Source of the DNA: Bifidobacterium sp. 7101
GTDB taxonomy: Bacteria > Actinomycetota > Actinomycetes > Actinomycetales > Bifidobacteriaceae
DNA: 64,000 bases
Assembly (NCBI RefSeq): GCF_000499285.1
Contig: NZ_AWUN01000003.1
Location: 1 to 64,000, forward strand
Direction of reading: 5' to 3'
Shown: positions 60,329 through 64,000 of the stretch, one piece after another
How the letters are laid out: each line of letters starts with the position of its first letter
How positions within the stretch are numbered: position 1 is the stretch's first letter
Translations under genes and position numbers: made by a program
The notes under the pieces: generated by a model
Databases searched by the model: none
What the model saw: only the letters and a program-made list of their open reading frames with translations
Told to the model about the DNA's origin: nothing

Positions 60329-61792
60329 TCAGTCGATGCTCTCCTGACGACGGATCTCACCCTTCTGGAAGAGGAGCGTTCCGAGGAATCCGACAGCCAA
60401 GGCTATGATGACACCCAGGTTTGCTGCCGCCCAGGTCCCGTCCTTACCTCCGATGGGACCCAGTAGGTATCCCTGCCAGCTGAGCCAGTTGGCGGAGGAG
60501 TTCACCACCAGTCCCCAGCCAAGGAAGGTGGCGATGGTAAGGATGGCGAAAGCGGTGATGTTCCAAGAACCATATCGTCCCTCAGAGTGATAGAGGTCGG
60601 TGGTGTCATAGTCCTTCCGGCGAAGCAGAATGTCGGCTACGAACATGCCTGCCCAGGCGGCCATGGGTACGCCGAGGGTAATCAGGAAGCCTTGGAAGGG
60701 GCCGATGAATGTGGAGGAGAAGAAGGTTACATAGACCACTCCGATTACGGTCAGCACGGCGGTGATGGCCGCTGCGAGTGTCCGGGGGAGCTTGATGCCG
60801 AAGGAGAGCAGGGCCAGTCCATTGGAGTAGTTGTCCATGATGGCCCCGGCTATCAACCCCAGCACCGCAACGATGGTGAATGGAACCAGATACCAAGTAG
60901 GCAATATGCTGGCCATGGCTCCGATGGGGTCGTTGCCCACGTTTTCGGCCAGGCCTTTGTTGGAGACGGCCAGGAGCAGGCCGTAGACGATAAGGAAGAT
61001 ATTGGCGATGGAGGCGCTGAAGGTGGTCCAGACAACGATTCCTGTGTTGGAGGCGCTGTGGGGCAGGTATCGCGAGTAGTCCGCTGCGATGTTGACCCAC
61101 CCCAGGCCAAAGCCTGTCATCACGAAGAAGCAGCAGCCCAGCATGGCCGGCAAGGAACCGGAGTGGGCGGAGGAGATGGCGGAGAAGTCGATATTGCCCC
61201 AGCCGATGATGAAGAAACCTGCAATTACGATCGCGGTGACGATGGTGATGATCTGTTGGAGGCGCATGATGAGGTCGTAGCCGTAAATGCCGGCAACCAC
61301 AACCAGCCCGATGATTACCAAGGTAGAGATTATTTTCGGGCTTGCGCCTGATCCCCAGCCGAGTTTTTCGATGGTCGAAGACGCTGCCAGTACGGCCGTG
61401 GTCGTTAGAGATATCTCCCACCCTAGTGTGGCTATCCAGGACATGACGGCCGGCACTTTTGCACCTTCCACGCCGAAAATGGCCCGGGTGAGGACCATGG
61501 TTGGGGCGTTGCCGCGCTTGCCTGCGATGGAGATGATGCCGACAAGCAGGAATGAGATGACGACACCGGCAATGGTGGTTAATGTGGCCTGCCAGAAGGA
61601 GATGCCGAATCCCAGTGCCCAGGCGCCATAGGACATGGCCAGTACTGAGATGTTGGCGGAGAACCATGGCCAGAAGAGACTTGATGGCTTGCCCTTGCGC
61701 TCAGACTCGGCAATGGTGTCGATGCCTTGGGCCTCAACGCTCAGGGCTGAGCCTTTGCCGGTTCCTTCTTCGGATGCACTGTGCTCATTCAT
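60329..61792 (-). CDS. NCS1 family permease (purine/cytosine/vitamin type)
   Basis: 487 residues with a 30-residue polar N-terminus and twelve hydrophobic helices. Helix 1 region SLFWPWFSANISVLAMSYGA, GKRGNAPTMVLTRAIFG and WVNIAADYSRYLP are hallmarks of the cytosine-purine permease branch of NCS1, which are cation symporters for nucleobases, hydroxymethylpyrimidine or related compounds. It is the first gene of a two-gene operon with the cysteine hydrolase. AAGGAA precedes the ATG. GC content is lower than in the core but higher than in the adjacent MFS gene. Confidence 0.9.
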   Translation of the reverse strand: MNEHSASEEGTGKGSALSVEAQGIDTIAESERKGKPSSLFWPWFSANISVLAMSYGAWALGFGISFWQATLTTIAGVVISFLLVGIISIAGKRGNAPTMVLTRAIFGVEGAKVPAVMSWIATLGWEISLTTTAVLAASSTIEKLGWGSGASPKIISTLVIIGLVVVAGIYGYDLIMRLQQIITIVTAIVIAGFFIIGWGNIDFSAISSAHSGSLPAMLGCCFFVMTGFGLGWVNIAADYSRYLPHSASNTGIVVWTTFSASIANIFLIVYGLLLAVSNKGLAENVGNDPIGAMASILPTWYLVPFTIVAVLGLIAGAIMDNYSNGLALLSFGIKLPRTLAAAITAVLTVIGVVYVTFFSSTFIGPFQGFLITLGVPMAAWAGMFVADILLRRKDYDTTDLYHSEGRYGSWNITAFAILTIATFLGWGLVVNSSANWLSWQGYLLGPIGGKDGTWAAANLGVIIALAVGFLGTLLFQKGEIRRQESID

Positions 61793-62106
61793 GTTGATTC
61801 CTTATATCTTGTGGTGTTCGTTGACGGATTGTCTGACGAACGCCATGCTGGTGTTGATAAAGTCTTGGATTTTCTGTGATGTGGGCGGGTGGCCGGATCG
61901 GCTTTTGTTGCAGACAAAGCTGCGGCCGGTTTGGCGTAGGGGTTTGTTTCGGGTCGGGGCACCACTTGGATGGTTTAGTGCAGAGCAACCCATGTATGGC
62001 AGTCGCCTGCCTTTTGGTATCCAGAGGGATGTGGAAGGGAATCCAAGGATGTCTCGGACCTGGCTGCCCAGACAGAGCTAGTAACCGTAAGGACCGATTT
62101 GCACAA
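61793..62106. other. Upstream region of the permease gene, otherwise no gene seen
   Basis: The first bases hold the ribosome-binding site and probable promoter of the minus-strand permease. Overlapping open frames on both strands show no family features and I take them as chance. Confidence 0.4.
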
Positions 62107-62583
62107 TCAGAGCCGAGTCAAGGGTTTGGCACAGTTGTGAGCAGGCAGCTGTGCCGCCGTCTTCTGTTTCGCCTGTATCAGCCGGTTATTCCATACCGAC
62201 TTTCTACGCGATGATAAATACTTCACCATGGCTGGAGGACCAGATGGGGAATTAGACCACCGGGGTCCGCAGAGCCGTATCTTCAGCCTTACCAAACACT
62301 GGTGAGGCATCGAAAATCGTTGCGAGGTGTCTTTGACTCGGGTGAGACCGAAGGAATCTGAGCAGCGCCTGGGCACTCCGGTGCACCAAATTGCGCCTCG
62401 TGTTATGCCCGACTTTTGAGCAAGTTGAAGTTTTAAGGAGGGTCGATCACCGTTCAGCGGTTCACCTGCTTCGATCCGTTTGGTGAAACGGCCTGCCACG
62501 CTCTGAGATTGGGGTCGGCGACCACTGTCGACCGGTTTGGACATCCATGTCATGTCTTCACTATTGTACAGGTTTATTTGCAT
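62107..62583 (-). pseudogene. Possible GntR-type regulator remnant
   Basis: The minus-strand frame of 158 residues begins with a segment that resembles the first half of a GntR winged helix: SVAGRFTKRIEAGEPLNGDR, then LAQKSGITRGAI. The rest does not continue as such a protein in any frame that I can follow, so it would be a broken gene. The similarity is weak, and the frame may be noncoding. Its location next to the NCS1 operon would suit a former local regulator. Confidence 0.25.
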
Positions 62584-62705
62584 GTTGGTTCCGGTTTAGT
62601 GAAGAGGAACTTCTGGAAAGTGTGCTCGTTGTTGTCTGATGCTGGCGCGCCACATTCTCTGTAAATACTGTATGGAAAAGATGAAACTCAACGAAGGAGT
62701 GCGAA

Positions 62706-63245
62706 GTGACCATACCCGGTACCTTTATAGAGTCTCATCGATATCCGCAACATGCTTTGCTCCAGGACCTCGTCTTGCCGATGGAACGACCTTGCCGCGG
62801 ATGGAGTGAAAAGACAACTGTTGCGGTCCGGCATGCATCCAGGCGATTCTGGATGCCGAAGGACTTCCTGTACCGACTCTCGACACTTTGTTGGCTGAGG
62901 GGATTGAGAGCGGAGCCTACGATGTCGCCAAAGGGTGGGTATTGAGGGGTCTTCTCGAATTGGGATGTTCCTATGGCTTGGATGGTGAGGTTTTCACTGA
63001 AGTCCCAATCGGTTTTCTGGAAGGTCTACCCGCAGTCCACGTTGCTCATATAGTCTCTGTATTTTGCAACTTACGGCCACTTGGTCGTATTTCGTGGCAC
63101 TTGGGCGTCTAGCACAGAAGGTGAAGTCTGCTGCTGCGATGATCCTTCAACCCAGGGAGCTACTGTCGAAGAAGTGGAACGGACTAGATTTTGGTCAGGT
63201 TTATCCGGTCGTGCGCTCATCTTGAAAGGGCGAAAGCCTGGCAGG
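62706..63245 (+). pseudogene. Broken C39-like peptidase
   Basis: Pieces in three frames reconstruct one protein. GTG 62706 (behind GAAGGAG) opens the first; the second contains LADGTTLPRME, then a TGA where Trp is expected, then DNCCGPACIQAILDAEG, the cysteine motif of C39-like papain-fold peptidases, and runs to about 63040; the third, from about 63075, has GHLVVFRGTW and DDPSTQGATVEEVERTRFWS, the histidine and aspartate regions of the same fold. At least two frameshifts and one nonsense change make it nonfunctional. Such domains process peptides or act as thiol proteases. Confidence 0.65.
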
Positions 63246-63284
63246 GGTTGCGTTCGGTTATTGAGGATAAAGCTTAAGAAGCAT

Positions 63285-63830
63285 ATCTTGTTACTCGAAG
63301 ACCCATCCAGTTTCTTTGACATTGCCAATGTTTGTCCGCATAGGAATTCTGAACGATATCTGGGTTAGGGCCTGAAGAAGTAGCGAAGTAGGACGGAATC
63401 GCCGTTGCCACCAAAGTCTTCTTTCTCCCAGTCGGATCGCTCCAACTAGCGCTTGCATTTCTGTTGGCCTATTATGCAGCAAATCGACCATAGCCTGGAT
63501 CGTTTTGGGAATAGACTACGTAGTTCTAATCAGTCACCGCTGGGAATACCTCATATCATCGAGGAGAATATGGATGCTCTGTACTATCTGGTGAAAGCGG
63601 GAAAAGTACGTTACCTGGGAGCAAGCGCCATGTACGCCTGAAATTCTGGAAATAATGATACGTGGCGGCAAGCCGCGGATAGGCTCCTTAGTTTTGATGC
63701 GGAGCCATATGGACCTGATCTATTCCCTCTGCCAGGACGGGAACATCACCATCGCTCCATACAGATCCTCTGCCTGGACGTCAAAATCGGACAAGGGTCT
63801 CAGCTAGGGGAGCGTTCATAAAGTCATATT
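63285..63830 (+). pseudogene. Decayed aldo/keto reductase
   Basis: Fragments line up with the NADPH-dependent aldo/keto reductase family: SSFFDIANVCPHRNSERYLG (normally FDTANVYS.GNSE), then stop codons, DGIAVATKVFF, QIDHSLDRFGNRLRSSNQSP, MDALYYLVKAGKVRYLGASA ending at a TGA in place of Trp, and MDLIYSLCQDGNITIAPYRS. The N-terminal about 30 residues are gone, and the first piece is fused in frame to the tail of the C39-like remnant (a single frame 63081-63368 spans both), indicating a deletion between the two genes. Confidence 0.75.
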
Positions 63831-64000
63831 CCTCGGGTCTGTGACCGTCTACTTGACTTTCGCAACTGGGAAGCTTCGATTGCGGCGAGACTAACGAACA
63901 CTGTTGTGCTGTTCCCTCCAAGTGATTGGAGCGATCCCGGTTTCTCTGGTGAAAGCCGCGCTGAATGAACTGGGACGCGTATATCCGACCCGCCTGCCAA
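63831..64000. other. Right edge, no gene recognised
   Basis: No open frame or motif could be assigned; it probably belongs to the same decayed stretch, possibly the last part of the reductase remnant. Confidence 0.3.

Noticed and set aside
54978-64000. Intact integrase or a second copy of the tRNA 3' end
   Set aside because: Looked for by eye and not found, so a complete prophage or integrative element is not claimed.

Overview
The window reads as a high-GC actinobacterial chromosome, most likely a Bifidobacterium. Supporting signs are the gene order trmH-like/pheS/pheT ... argCJBDFRGH ... tyrS ... tlyA (shared, from memory, with Mycobacterium tuberculosis), a long LigA with an internal insertion, a polyphosphate glucokinase, and beta-glucoside genes. 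An Fe/Mn superoxide dismutase is uncommon in human-gut bifidobacteria but known in the insect-gut B. asteroides group, so that clade is my best guess; this is inference, since no database search was possible.

Layout. 1-350: no intact gene. 351-3600: a riboflavin ECF transporter, with a sigma70-type promoter, an FMN riboswitch, RibU and a single-chain ATPase-ATPase-EcfT protein. 3.7-7.5 kb: a phosphatase-like protein lacking one catalytic histidine, a nitroreductase, polyphosphate glucokinase and an aminotransferase. 7.6-11.3 kb: an MFS sugar transporter and a GH3 beta-glucosidase. 11.3-21 kb: a large polytopic membrane protein, a giant TPR protein overlapping ligA, and an Mrp-type ATPase. 21-27.2 kb (minus strand): an MFS transporter, glutamine synthetase, DUF4191, an orphan dihydrolipoyl dehydrogenase and DUF3043. 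27.3-32 kb: an M20 peptidase, then a thiamine ECF transporter (TPP riboswitch, YkoE, second single-chain A-A-T protein). 32.1-39.1 kb: superoxide dismutase, an rRNA methyltransferase, pheST, DUF4190 and a DJ-1/PfpI protein. 39.1-48.1 kb: the arginine operon argCJBDFRGH behind a two-part ARG-box, with argD frameshifted in a T5 run. 48.1-54.8 kb: SGNH hydrolase, tyrS, a very unusual Arg/Gly/His/Asp-rich TPR protein, a HAD phosphatase, a small acidic protein and tlyA.

At 54.9 kb a tRNA-Arg(ACG) marks a sharp change. Beyond it lies an accessory region: an Ltp-type repeat membrane protein (a family linked to prophage superinfection exclusion), a broken XRE-type regulator, an AT-rich MFS transporter, a decayed second MFS gene, an isochorismatase-like hydrolase next to an NCS1 permease, and, at the right edge, remnants of a C39-like peptidase and an aldo/keto reductase. 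The expected nadK-recN pair after tlyA is missing, so the tRNA is a synteny breakpoint and probable integration hotspot; no integrase or second att copy is visible.

Themes: riboswitch-controlled vitamin uptake through two parallel fused ECF transporters, complete arginine biosynthesis apart from the argD lesion, and a decaying island next to a tRNA. All start sites were chosen by eye from ribosome-binding sites and family knowledge.
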